DNA of 64,000 bases from Lepidurus packardi (lineage: Eukaryota; Arthropoda; Branchiopoda; Notostraca; Triopsidae), in contig JAKZAN010000004.1 in the NCBI GenBank assembly GCA_023053545.1, forward strand, positions 558,001 to 622,000, written 5' to 3'. This document shows positions 1 to 10,023 of this stretch, piece by piece; the first letter of the stretch is position 1; the number at the start of each line of letters is the position of its first letter. The position numbers and the translations under genes are program-made. The notes beneath the pieces were generated by a model that ran no database searches, had not been told where the DNA came from, and worked only from the letters and a program-made list of their open reading frames with translations.

Positions 1-9
1 AAACCAACA

Positions 10-602
10 ATGAAGATCTTCTTGATCGTCGCTTTCTTGGCCGCTGCCTCCGCAGCTAGCCTGTACTCTGCAGCTTACTCCAGCAACGCACTCCGCCCGG
101 AGATAACCATCGTGAGCCAAAGCGATGTCCGCAACCCAGACGGAAGCAGCCAATGGAGGTAAGTTTCTTTTCACTGCATTTTTACGTCGTTTCATTTAGT
201 TGTTTTAAAATTATTCCCACTTAAAACTACGTGTTTTCTAGCTACGCTTCATCTGACGGAACGACCCGAGAAGAAGCTCAAGTCCAGAAGCTGATCGGCA
301 ACGAAATGGGCAACACCAACCGCGGATCTTCTTCTTTCATTACCCCCGAAGGGCAACGCATCGCTTTGACCTGGGTGGCTGACGAGAACGGATTCCGACC
401 CATGGGTGACCACTTGCCCGTCGCCCCCGAATACACCCCAGAAGTCGCCGCCGTCTGGGCCACCGTCCGTCCCCCAACCTATTCTGCCTCAGCTTATGCT
501 GCCCCCACCTATGCTACGCCCACCGTCTACCGTGCAACCGCTTATGTTGCTCCCGTCGCCTACCGTGCCTCCGCTGTCTACCCCGCCCCCGCCCGTTATT
601 AA
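10..602 (+). CDS. RR-1 cuticle protein, type A copy 1 (intact)
   Basis: Two exons (10-158, 242-602) joined by an 83-base GT-AG intron at phase 2 encode 169 aa. Residues 1-16 are a signal peptide (MKIFLIVAFLAAASA). A Rebers-Riddiford RR-1 domain follows, with SDGTTREE, SSFITPEGQRIALTW and the diagnostic DENGFRPMGDHLP. The tail is rich in Ala, Tyr and Pro (PTYSASAYAAPTY type repeats), as is usual in flexible parts of cuticle proteins. The family binds chitin in the extracellular matrix. The start is the first ATG, in context caacaATG as in its paralogs. Its promoter lies outside the window. It is the only one of the A-type copies here that reads without damage. The RR-1 assignment is firm; the stage and tissue of use cannot be seen. 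Confidence 0.93.
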
Positions 603-1470
603 ATTGCCAACAAATTGTCCCTAAATAGGAGATTTATTTATTAATACATTTTACAACGCAAAACACTTGTTTACATTGATTTTGCCTAGGCTACTCAATT
701 AGGATAATTTACAATGAAATTTGAAAGCAAGATCAAATTTCTTGTAGAGTTAATCGTTTTAATGGTCAAGTCAAATTGCGCATAAAACCAGCTTAAAATA
801 AATCTTTTGCCAATAAATTTTAGATTATAGTGCCAAAACCTTTTGGAGCCAAGGATCTTTGTAGTGCTGATCAGGCTCACCGAAAAGACTACTTGTTCCA
901 AAATCTTGCGATTTTTTTGCAGAAAAAACCCTTACATAGTTAAAAGTTATTATGAGATCAAATACGCAGAGGATCGTTTGATTGGCATTAATTCTTGCTA
1001 TAAAAAATACCAAGATTATACTATTTTCATAAATTCAATCAAATGTTAATGGACATAAAGTTAGTTATAGGTCCACAATATTAGTTTAATTGCATTAATT
1101 CTACTTCAAAATTACCTAAAAAGAATTAACTATTTTTATAAATTCAATCGTTAATGAAAATACCACTAGTAATAGGAAGTACTGTTCCCATTCGGATTTT
1201 AAAGAATCATAATGGAAGGAAATTGTAGCTCTAGTAATAGCATAGAAAAATTCTCGGCTTGATTTTTTATATGACTATTAGCACTTCGTCAAAGTGTATA
1301 GAACAGTTTCGGTACAGATTATAAACTATAGGAAAGTCTACAGATAATACACCGTCAATATTATCATAGGAAGAACTACTTCATATAAACGATACGCCTT
1401 CGTAACGCAAGTTGGCATGTCATGCAACTCCAGGGTAGGCAAAAGTAAAAGGGAAGCTTCCAATTTCAAA
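603..1470. other. Intergenic spacer shared with 27.16-27.56 kb
   Basis: No gene is seen. The stretch from about 850 to 1330 resembles 27160-27560, for example the shared blocks CAAGACTACTTG-like/CTTGCGATTTT and the later GTACTGTTCC. It therefore belongs to the duplicated cuticle gene unit. Confidence 0.6.
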
Positions 1471-1474
1471 CCGC

Positions 1475-1580
1475 CCTTCCCCGAGGCGAGCCCTATAACC
1501 GCCGGCAAAATACTGAACTTGCTCCAGTTATCTACGGTATAAAAGCACTGGCTGTGGTTCAGTCTAATCAGTTCAGTCTC
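1475..1580 (+). promoter_or_regulatory. Promoter of type B copy 1 cuticle gene
   Basis: The motif CGCCCTTCCCCGAGGCGAGC (about 1480) is followed by TATAAAA (1538-1544) and TCAGT initiators (1568-1577), about 30 bases downstream of the TATA box. The same arrangement precedes the B copies at 17752 and 29143. The 5'UTR is about 35 bases. Confidence 0.8.
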
Positions 1581-1605
1581 ACTCTCTGATCCCTCCAAAC
1601 CAACA

Positions 1606-2104
1606 ATGAAATTTTTCTTGATCGCCGCATTCTTGGCCGCTGCCTCCGCAGCCAGTGTGTACCCTGCAGCTTACCCAAGCTACGCTAAACACCCTGAGAT
1701 TACCATCGTGAGCCAAAGCGATGTTCGCAACCCAGACGGAAGCAGCCAATGGAGGTAAGCTTATTCAGTCATCTTTCTGATTCTTTAACTTCAAGTGTTA
1801 AATTTCTAGCTACGCCGGATCTGACGGCACGACCCGCGAAGAATCTCAAGTTCAGAAGCAGATCGGTTATGAATCTGGCAACACCAACCGCGGATCTTCC
1901 TACTGGGTTGCCCCTAATGGCGAACGTTTGACTTTGAGCTGGGTTGCTGACGAGAACGGATTCCAGCCCAAGGGTGACCACTTGCCTGTTTCTCCCCAAC
2001 ATACCCCAGAAGTCGCCGCCGTGTGGGCCACCGTCCGTACCCCAACCTACTCTGCCCCAGCTTATGCTGCACCTGCCGCCTACCCTGCCCCCGCCCGTTA
2101 TTAA
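1606..2104 (+). CDS. RR-1 cuticle protein, type B copy 1 (intact)
   Basis: Exons 1606-1754 and 1810-2104 (55-base intron, phase 2) encode 147 aa. A signal peptide MKFFLIAAFLAAASA is followed by the shared segment PEITIVSQSDVRNPDGSSQW and an RR-1 domain with SSYWVAPNGERLTLSW and DENGFQPKGDHLPV. The C-terminus ends YPAPARY. Type B differs from type A in having YWVAPNGE instead of SFITPEGQ and a shorter tail. AATAAA follows the stop at about 2145. Family role: chitin-binding structural protein of the cuticle. It is nearly identical to the copies at 17752 and 29143. Confidence 0.94.
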
Positions 2105-3350
2105 ACTGCTCTCGTAAGATTCCTGTACATATAGGGGATTTATTTATTAAATAAATGTCTGAAATGCAAACCCTTTGTAGGCTATCGTGCACTTTCAAAA
2201 ATACCTATTCTGTCTTTATTAATCTTTCCTAAACTAAATGGCAATGAACTTTCTTAAAATGTTTTGAACTTCATCATGTATTGAAAAAAACGTGCTTTAA
2301 ACGAAAAAAGTGCTTTAACCGTGTTTTTCTTCGAACTCCTTCGCGATTAAACCAACAACGACATTAGCTAATCGGTATGGGTATTTAAACCTGTCTTCCT
2401 TTCTTCTTTTTTAATCTACATTCACTGTTAAAATATTCGTATATATTATTAGACCTAACGATTATTAATCCGATTAATATTATAATCCGATAAATAATTG
2501 CTGGAAACAAGTATCAAAAGCTGTTGGTTTCTCGGGTAAAGTAAAACAACCCATTATAGTTTCCGTCCCGTAACCTAGATTCTAACCACAGCTGCTGAAT
2601 GCAAAAGTGCGTGGGATATTTTGAGAAATATATTTCTCAAAATATCCCACGCACTTCGCTTTTCGCGTCTATAGTTATAACTATAGACGCGAAAAGCGCA
2701 AACTCTCAACAATAATAGGTGGTAGTGCCGCGAAAAAAAGTAAAGGGCACTTTACGAAGTAATGACTTTCCTCATCGATGATCCACCGGTGAAGTAAGTA
2801 AAAATGATTTACATGACGAACGGATTTTCCTATTCATAATGTATTAACAGTACTACTTCCAATTTCGAGTCGCAGCCGAACGCACGGAACGAAACTGAAA
2901 CTTCCGATTGCGCGACCACTATTCCAATAAAGGATCGAAAGTCTGCCGGTATGCGTATTACATTACATCATGCAATGGGCCTTTAAAGCTATAATTTCCC
3001 GCAGGTACCGGCCTTGAAGTATCAATTCATTCGTCGAGTGATGAAAATGATTTGCCTACAAGTCCACCACGTTAGTAGTTAGTCATTAAGTTTTCGGGAA
3101 GTTTAAATTGTTTAATTTTAGGCAAAAAAAACAAAACTGTGGGGCAAGGATCGTTCGGTCATTACCACGGAGGGTAACTCACAGAAATTAGCTGATGCGG
3201 CATGTTCTTTGTCAGTTCCCGTGTCGTCGGATCTTGCTAATTCGTCGCAAAACTTCTCATAACCCAAATCTGATTGCACTGCATATGGGGCTGAAGGTGG
3301 CAACACATTCTGAAGTCTTTTCCTCTGCAAACCACAGCTTTTAGCATCTT
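2105..3350. other. Intergenic spacer, partly repeated at 18.43-18.61 kb
   Basis: About 2280-2480 matches the spacer behind type B copy 2 (about 18430-18610), for example the shared CCAACAACGACATTAGCTA. The paired palindromes at 2605-2698 have no counterpart there. No gene is seen. Confidence 0.5.
2605..2698. repeat. Two abutting perfect palindromes (52 bp + 42 bp)
   Basis: 2605-2656 is a perfect 52-bp palindrome (arm AAGTGCGTGGGATATTTTGA then GAAATA, no spacer). It is followed without any gap by a perfect 42-bp palindrome at 2657-2698 (arm CGCTTTTCGCGTCTATAGTT then A). Each half could extrude as a cruciform. There is no ORF or promoter over it. Confidence 0.9.
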
Positions 3351-3351
3351 G

Positions 3352-3483
3352 TTTCTATCTCAATTTTGAGATAGAAAGAGTAAAAAAAGTGCAGAAAAGA
3401 TAAATTTTACTGTCTGGGGAAAACTTTCTGTCCTATTTTCTAAAGATTAACAATTTTTGTTGTCTGGTGTCAACAAAAAATTG
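3352..3483. repeat. Two short hairpins
   Basis: 3352-3377 has perfect 12-bp arms (TTTCTATCTCAA) with a 2-base loop. 3451-3483 has 12/13-bp arms (CAATTTTTGTTG) with an 8-base loop and one bulge. Function unknown. Confidence 0.6.
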
Positions 3484-3620
3484 ACCGGGTTCCAGAAAAG
3501 AACAATGAAAAATTGCAGAAGGAAAAGGAGCTTCTGTTTTATGTTCCTAAGTTGGATTCGTTCTTCGCCATACCCCGACCCTGTTAACTGCCTAGGGGCC
3601 CTGGGTCCCTAAATCCGGCA

Positions 3621-4392
3621 CCACAGTATAAAGGTTTACACAGTATGGTAACAGGGGTATCTTCCAATGTTAAGGTTTTCTGACGACCTTCTCGGTCCCC
3701 AGAGTAATATTCAGGTAAAAGGCCAGAAAATGAAAGGGTACATTCGCAAACCTCCCAGTGCAGTTCAAAAAAGGTCACGACGGTTTACAAAGCGCGTAAT
3801 TTAAATCTATTGCTTTAAACTATGAAGCTTAAAATAAAAGCTTTAAGCTTAAAATAAAAGATGAATTAACTAGGTCAAAGCACAACACGTATACACATTC
3901 TAGACTATTTCGCGTTACCCAGGTTGCACCACGAGGAGGCAGTCTATTTTGCAACCCATACATAGGTGTTTTATAGTATACAGGTTTAACCCCATATACT
4001 ATAAAATACCCATGTATATTAATGTCTATGTGTTGTTATGACTATTTATGTCTATATACGAGTTATCCATTACATTGGTACTTTGCAACTGTTCCTAAAT
4101 GTTACTAACTTTTGCAAGTTTAGTATTTTTCTTAACACTTTCAAATGCGCGCGTTGCCGGTAGGACTCTACGTCAGCCCAAAACTCCCTAGAGTGCCCGA
4201 GAGAAAGGTCACCAGTCCCCCGTTTTCTGAATGTTTTCTTCTCTTCTCGAACCCTTCTTCTAGTAGATTTGGAATGCCTACTTCTGGGGTAGGATGGGCA
4301 ATTCTGTGAATCCATCCCTCCTATTTTCCTTGTTACCCCCACATCCTCTTGGGACCGAGAGATACCATACTGTGTAAACCTCTATACTGTGG
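3621..4392. mobile_element. Non-autonomous TIR DNA element (MITE-like), copy 1
   Basis: The left end CCACAGTATAAAGGTTTACA and the right end (reverse complement of about 4363-4392) match over about 30 bp with few differences, giving terminal inverted repeats around 772 bp. An internal near-palindrome lies at about 3957-4022 (TTTTATAGTATA arms). No transposase ORF is seen. Flanking bases show no clear target duplication, so the superfamily is unassigned. A shorter relative lies at 35943-36300, and partial ends occur near 26231 and 39697. Confidence 0.7.
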
Positions 4393-4587
4393 GCCAACCC
4401 TTTAACAGCCTATTTAAGTGATTTAAAAAAGAGAAGAGATGTTATTTTTATTTGTGAAAAATGGCTAAAAGAAGGGGTGAAAATTAATTGAAGAGGTTAC
4501 GAGAAATGTAGAGTAGACAGAAAAGGAGACAGAGGGGGAGGAGTCATATTCTGGGTTAAAGAAGGTATTTAGTGAGAGAAAATAAAT

Positions 4588-4965
4588 ATGAAAAGATACA
4601 ATAATTGGGCCTTAGAATTTATAGGAATAAAAGTATTGGGAAAAGGAAAGAAGCTTTATTTAGCTGGGCTATACCTACAGGAAAAAGATAAAGAACACCG
4701 AATCACAATAGCAGAGTATCAACGTTATATGGGACAAATTGGGAAAGGAAACCGTTTTTTGTTAATGGGAGATTTCAATTCTCACCACAGCATGTGGGGT
4801 AGCCGAATATCGGATAGGAGAGGAAGAATCCTTTTTGATTTTCTAGAGGAATGGGAGGAGCTCAAATTAGTAACAGCAAAAGGAAGTGAGACATATATTG
4901 GAGGAAACGGGAGAAACTCCACAATTATATTTCTTTATCTGCACAAAATCCAAAGTAAGCATTGA
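4588..4965 (+). pseudogene. LINE endonuclease, N-terminal half
   Basis: A 125-codon frame contains LYLAGLYLQ, the catalytic motif GDFNSHHSMWG and a DRRGRILFDFLEEW stretch, all typical of the exonuclease-endonuclease-phosphatase fold of non-LTR elements. It loses similarity after about 4922, where the tandem-repeat insert begins. The last 85 bases before the insert are repeated at 5712-5804 after it, where the endonuclease resumes. Confidence 0.75.
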
Positions 4966-5804
4966 AAGCAAAAACGCAGTTGCAGGAACAGAGTATATTT
5001 ATTCAGTGTTGTAGTTTCAGACTTGAAACTGTTCGATTTCCACGGGAAAAGAGAGCAAGTTGTTGCTATGGTGAGAGGGGCGGGAAAAGGGGGGAGGCTG
5101 GTACATTGGCGTTTGAAACGGACCCAAACGAGTGCCACTGTCCACCTCTCAGGAAAAATCGAACGTTTTTCGACAACTTAAATAATCTTGCATGGGGACG
5201 TAAGAGGTCGTGCAGAAGGGGGAGAAACCAAGCCAATGCTTGCGTCTAGGGATGGAGAGGAATTCGAACGTTTCTTAAAGCTGTTAAATTGGTGTTTGAA
5301 ACTGGCCCAAACGAGTGCCACTGTCCAAATTTCGGAAAAAATCAAACGTTTTTCGACAGCTTAAATAATCTTGCATGGGGACGTTACCAAGTCATGAAGA
5401 AGGGGGAGAAACCAAACCAATGCTTACGTCTAGGGAAGGAGAGGAAATCGAACGTTTCTCGTCAGCTTAACCAACCTTGCACGGTGCTGTATCAAGTCAT
5501 AGGATGGGTAGAGTCTAGGGCAATGCTTGTCGTGACTTGTCATTTGCCAATGCTGTGCGTATTCTGCATACAAGCATGCCCACTTTTACAACTGAAAATA
5601 CGGTATGCGGTTTGCAACGAACGTCGGTTAAAATGTGTACTACAAATTGTAAGAAGAAGGCTACTTTTAGCCGGTGGCTTATCTTGGAGCTGGCCGGGAT
5701 TGCAGAGTTACTCTTTGATTTTCTAGAGGAATGGGAGGAGCTCAAATTAGTAACAGAAAAGGGAAGTGAGCTATATATTGGAGGAAACGGGAGAAACTCC
5801 ACAC
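4838..5804. repeat. 85-bp direct repeats flanking an insert in the LINE
   Basis: 4838-4922 and 5712-5804 are near-identical (both contain TTTCTAGAGGAATGGGAGGA and GGAGGAAACGGGAGAAACTC). They bracket 4923-5711, which is unrelated to the LINE. The duplicated edge is far longer than a usual target site duplication. Confidence 0.8.
5111..5530. repeat. Tandem repeat of about 183 bp inside the LINE
   Basis: 5111 onward (GTTTGAAACGGACCCAAACG) is repeated from 5294 (GTTTGAAACTGGCCCAAACG) with shared CTTGCATGGGGACGT and GGGGGAGAAACCAA. A third partial unit runs to about 5530. It looks like a short satellite array carried into the LINE. Confidence 0.75.
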
Positions 5805-6052
5805 TAGATCTAACTTTTGCGACACCAGATTTAGTAACAACAACAACGGCCAGAAACGGGGCACCTTTACTTAGCGACCACTTACCGCAGTTAGTTCAGA
5901 TTCAAGAAAAATTAGTCACAACATACGAAACCTATACATATAAATGGATTTTTCAAAAGGCAAATTGGCAAAGTTTAGTGGAAGAGCTGAAGGGAACACA
6001 CATCCAAAACATAATAGAAAACGGATCGTTAGAAGAAAAATATAATACATAT
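5712..6052 (+). pseudogene. LINE endonuclease, C-terminal half
   Basis: The frame continues the endonuclease after the repeat insert: RNSTLDLTFATPDL at about 5791 and the conserved SDHLP motif at about 5873 mark the end of the domain. It is interrupted at 6053 by the LTR-like insertion; LINE coding resumes at 6528 (VEKLIEVCKRHIPLKGG) in the same reading frame. Confidence 0.7.
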
Positions 6053-6527
6053 TGTCACGCTTTAAACTTGCAAACGGTTTTATTCTGCAAGGTGAGCGTA
6101 GTTCGTTGGAAATGGTGGGTTTTGAACGTTGTATTATAAGTAAGTGGTCTAAGTAAGTGGGCTTTAAGTCGATTACAGTGTTCAGTGGTACAAATGCTCA
6201 ACTTGAGGTCTACAACAACCGACTCTCTAACCAGCGACCCTCTAACCACCGAGTCGACCACCACTCTAACACGCAACTCCCTTTTATACACAACGAGGGC
6301 CCCCTCGTTTCTCGCTGGAATGTCAACCAGAGCAAGGTTACTTGAGACGCCGGAACGGAGGTTCTCGGGTGCCCTATGCTGCAACATACAAAGCTTGCTG
6401 ACCCTACGCCAAGACTCGATGCCCCGTCAGCACATCTCACACTCGGAGATAGCTGACTAAGCACTGAATCATGTTGTAGGGACGCTGATCATGCAGAAAT
6501 TAAGCAATGACCTATTAGGCCGTGACA
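6053..6527. mobile_element. Solo-LTR-like insertion within the LINE (fossil)
   Basis: This 475-bp sequence begins TGTCACG and ends CGTGACA, has short inverted ends and is flanked on both sides by ATAT, as expected of a 4-bp target duplication. It lacks coding domains, so it would be a solo LTR or a small non-autonomous element. The family cannot be assigned. It is younger than the LINE that it interrupts. Confidence 0.5.
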
Positions 6528-8655
6528 ATATGTAGAAAAGCTCATAGAAGTATGTAAAAGACACATACCGCTCAAAGGAGGACCAAAGAAAAATAACCAG
6601 AAAGAGACTAGTAATAGGAAAATGTGGTGGAACGAGGAGTGCAGTAGGCTAATGGGCATAATGAGAAAATGTTACAGAGAATTCAAGAGAAATCCTTCAA
6701 AAACTAACTTCGAGAACTATAAAAAAGCACAAGCGCAATGCAAAAAGACCTTTCGTATCATCAAAGGGAGGGCATGGAGAGAAAAGGTAGAAAAGTTAGG
6801 GGGGCATACGAGTATGAAAGAGGTATGGAAACTTATTGGGAGAATGGAAGGCAGGGGAAGTAAGGGTTTAGGAAATGTAACAAAGGACAACGGGGATACG
6901 TGCGAAAAAGAAGAGGATATAGCATAAGCGTTTGCGAAACACTTTGCAAACGTTCAAAGCGGGGCACAACTACAGACGAGCAAGGGAAATGAAGGACAGG
7001 AAACGATTCTTAGGCACCAGGTAGAACAATTTATACAAGTAGCAGGTGGAAAGAATTGGAAAGGCCGTTCACTAAATGGGAGTTCAACGAAATTTTAACA
7101 AGATTACCCAGCACTAGCCAGGGGAGGGACTTAGTTCACTGCAAAATAATCAGTGACTTACCAAACAACTTCAGAGAAGCTTTGTATAACATATATAACC
7201 TGATACTAAGAGTAGGACAAGTACCCAAAGAGTGGAAAAACGCAACGGTAGCTCCGATATTAAAACAGGGGAAAAGCGCAGAAAAAGTTGAATCATAAAG
7301 ACCCATTTCTTTGATCTCGTGTCTAGCGAAAATTTTTGAACGTTTATTAGTAAAAAGATTAAATTGGATAACTGAAAAGTATAACATAATGTCAATATAT
7401 CAAACGGGGTTTACACCAGGAAGAAGTACAATAGATCAACTAGTCAGACTGAAGGAGGCGGAATCTATCCAGGCGGGAGACTGTACAGCTATACTCCTGC
7501 TAGATCTTAAACATGACTCGGTTTGGTCAAGCAAACTATTAGCAAAATTAGGGGAAGTAGGCTTTAAAGGAAAAATATTACAGATTATACAGGACAATGG
7601 AAGTCAGAATAGGTGCGACGACATCAAGAAAAGTAAACTTAAGTAAAGGTATACCACAGAGATCAGTTTTTAATCCATGGCTCTTGAATAGTATGATTAG
7701 TGATTTCCCGACAGATTTGTATAGAATGAACACCTTGATTTATGTAGTTGATATTGCCATCTGGACAAGGGACACAACTTCAGACAATGCTATGAGAAGA
7801 ATAGCTAACTCAGCGAAAGAGGCAGACAAATGGTGTGATATGAACGGTTTTGAAATAGCAGCCGAAAAAACGAAATGCCTAGTCATAACAAAGAAAAGAA
7901 AGACAGAAACAAAAGTTACAGTCAAAATCAGAGGAACGGAAAAAATAAAAGAAGGATAATTTTGGGGATCACTTTCGACAAAGAATACAATTTAAACAAC
8001 ACATGGAAAAGATGAGAGAAAGGGGAATGAAAGCTAATTTAATACTTCAAAAATTGAAAGGGACAAGTTGGGGAGCAAATAGAAAAACAATGCTAACGCT
8101 TTATAAGGGACTAATAAGAGCAAAATTAGAATATGCGGCAATAATTTTTAAAGAAGCCAACAAGAGCATGTTAAAACGCATCGAAACCATACAAAACAGA
8201 GCACTAGGAATAATTCTCGGGGCAATGAAAACCACGCCCATAGCTGTGTTACTGTGCTCAACAGGACTAACACCACTCAGAGATAGGTGGGAAGAACTAG
8301 CTTTAAGGTATCGCAACAGAATGATGGAACGTCATTATGAAGACGAGGTTGTATTCAGACTTCTACATCACAGAGAATTTTAAGAACGCTCTAAAACTTC
8401 AATCTGAACAAGAATTGGTACAAGCGGCCCTGTCCCTCAAACCGCAACCATGGCCAAAACACCCAAATAGAAGAGTAGCCGTAGCGCTCTTAAGAATAAG
8501 AAGCAAACATGCAAAGGTGGGTTGGTGGATGAAGAGATTTAAGCTTAAAGACACAGATATCTGTGAAAACTGTAGGGAACAAACAGACACGTGGAACACA
8601 GGTTGCTGTATTGCTCATCATACGGATACGAAAGAGAGAAATGGAGAAGAGTAGA
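6528..8655 (+). pseudogene. LINE reverse transcriptase region (broken)
   Basis: Several frames in the same direction cover the polymerase and its C-terminal extension. Recognisable parts are WKNATVAPILKQGKS (about 7230), SCLAKIFERLLVKRLNWI (about 7318), GIPQRSVFNPWL (about 7639), the degenerate active site YVVD (about 7741) and KLEYAAIIFKEANKSMLKRI (about 8124). The RT YADD motif has lost two residues and there are stops at 6925 and 7296 plus frame changes near 7640, 7957 and 8380. It cannot be functional. Confidence 0.8.
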
Positions 8656-9261
8656 ACAGATCGGAGTAACCTTTAACATGGAAAATGTATTAGGATTAGG
8701 GAAAATTGAACCAGAACAACAATATAAGTTAAGAAACTGTCTAGTAGACTACCCTAACGATACTTAGACTAATAGAAGTGGTGTAATTTTTTTTTGTTTA
8801 TTTTAAATAAAAAATAAGATCAATAGAAAACTTGTTTCAGAATAATAATAATCAGTTATAAAAAAAATATTAAATGGTCAGAAATAGTCGATAATGTGCA
8901 CAATTTTGTCGATGGCACAATTTTGACTAAAAACCGTCCAACAACAACAACAACATTACGCCCCTAGTTCTCGTAAAGCTTTTTTATGAATGCGCCATCG
9001 TTAACGGCTTTCACATTACTATCGTCCTGCCAGACATGATTTACTTCCGTCATTTTGCTTCTATCCTACGCTGCATGCCAGATTAGGAGAGAAAAAAGGG
9101 GCAAGCAAAACAAGTACATTAGAGCCTTGAAGTCCACTTACTGGTGTTTGTATGTATCCTTTTGGGCTTCGACCAGTGTAGTCTGCTTATCATTATTCTG
9201 GCAAAGGCTTGATATCTAAGAAGAACAGTGTTCACACCCTATTTTTCAGAATTGATAGATC

Positions 9262-9987
9262 ATGGAATTAAGCAATGTGGCTCTCACTAATGAAGACGAA
9301 CTACCTTTGGCGTTTTCTGTGTATTCCTGTGTCGTGGCATCTTCGTTATTCGTTTCGTCCATCTTTCCCTTCGCCACTTTTGTGATCTACGCAGTACTAC
9401 CTCAACTCCACGATGTACATGGCTTGAGCGTTATGAGCTACGTGGCTTCAACTTTTATCAGTTATATTCTATACTGAATACTCGACGGAACTGCGATATA
9501 CAAACTAAATGACGCCTATATGTGTATCGGTCATGGTAAAACTTTTAAGCCCATCGAATTATTAAAAGTTAAATGCAATAAGCTACTTAAGTAATTCCAC
9601 TAACTCTACAGGTTACCTGACTCTTTATTTTGCTCTTTGCGGCTATTCGTGGATGGGAGTTTTATGTTTTGATGCATTCTCGACTTTAGCGTAAGTCTAC
9701 CTTCCAAAACTGTAGTGGGTTTGAAATCACGGGAAGAACAGTAATTATGAGAATGATTTGTTTGTTTTCGTCCGGCAAAGAGCAAACTAGTGACTTCTTT
9801 ACACTTCCATTCATAGGTTTGGGTCCAGCGAAGACAGTGAAACCGGGCGCAATACAACCGAAGGGGATTTAGAATCACCTAGAATTGCATTGCAATCTCT
9901 TCAAGATTCGCCATCTGTTGGCAGTACCCAGACTTCCGACCCAACGCACGACAAGTAACTATGCCATTTCGGTAATGCTTCGGCATT

Positions 9988-10023
<36 letters not shown>

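Larger units (their letters stand above)
4400..8950 (+). mobile_element. 5'-truncated LINE (I/Jockey-like non-LTR retrotransposon) with insertions
   Basis: Plus-strand reading frames give, in order, an apurinic-type endonuclease (GDFNSHHSMWG at about 4759; SDHLPQL at about 5875), a linker (MWWNEECSRLM at about 6622), a reverse transcriptase (RPISLISC at 7300, FTPGRSTIDQL at about 7408, IYVVDIAIW in place of FADD at about 7738) and a C-terminal Cys-rich segment (ICENCREQ at about 8560). It ends in an AT-rich tail and (CAA)n near 8938. The first ORF and 5'UTR are absent. It carries a tandem-repeat insert (4923-5711) and an LTR-like insert (6053-6527), plus stops and frameshifts, so it is dead. 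The clade call is tentative. Confidence 0.85.

Noticed and set aside
4070-4342. 90-codon minus-strand frame inside the TIR element as a transposase
   Set aside because: No transposase motif, too short, and it is not preserved in the copy at 35.9 kb.
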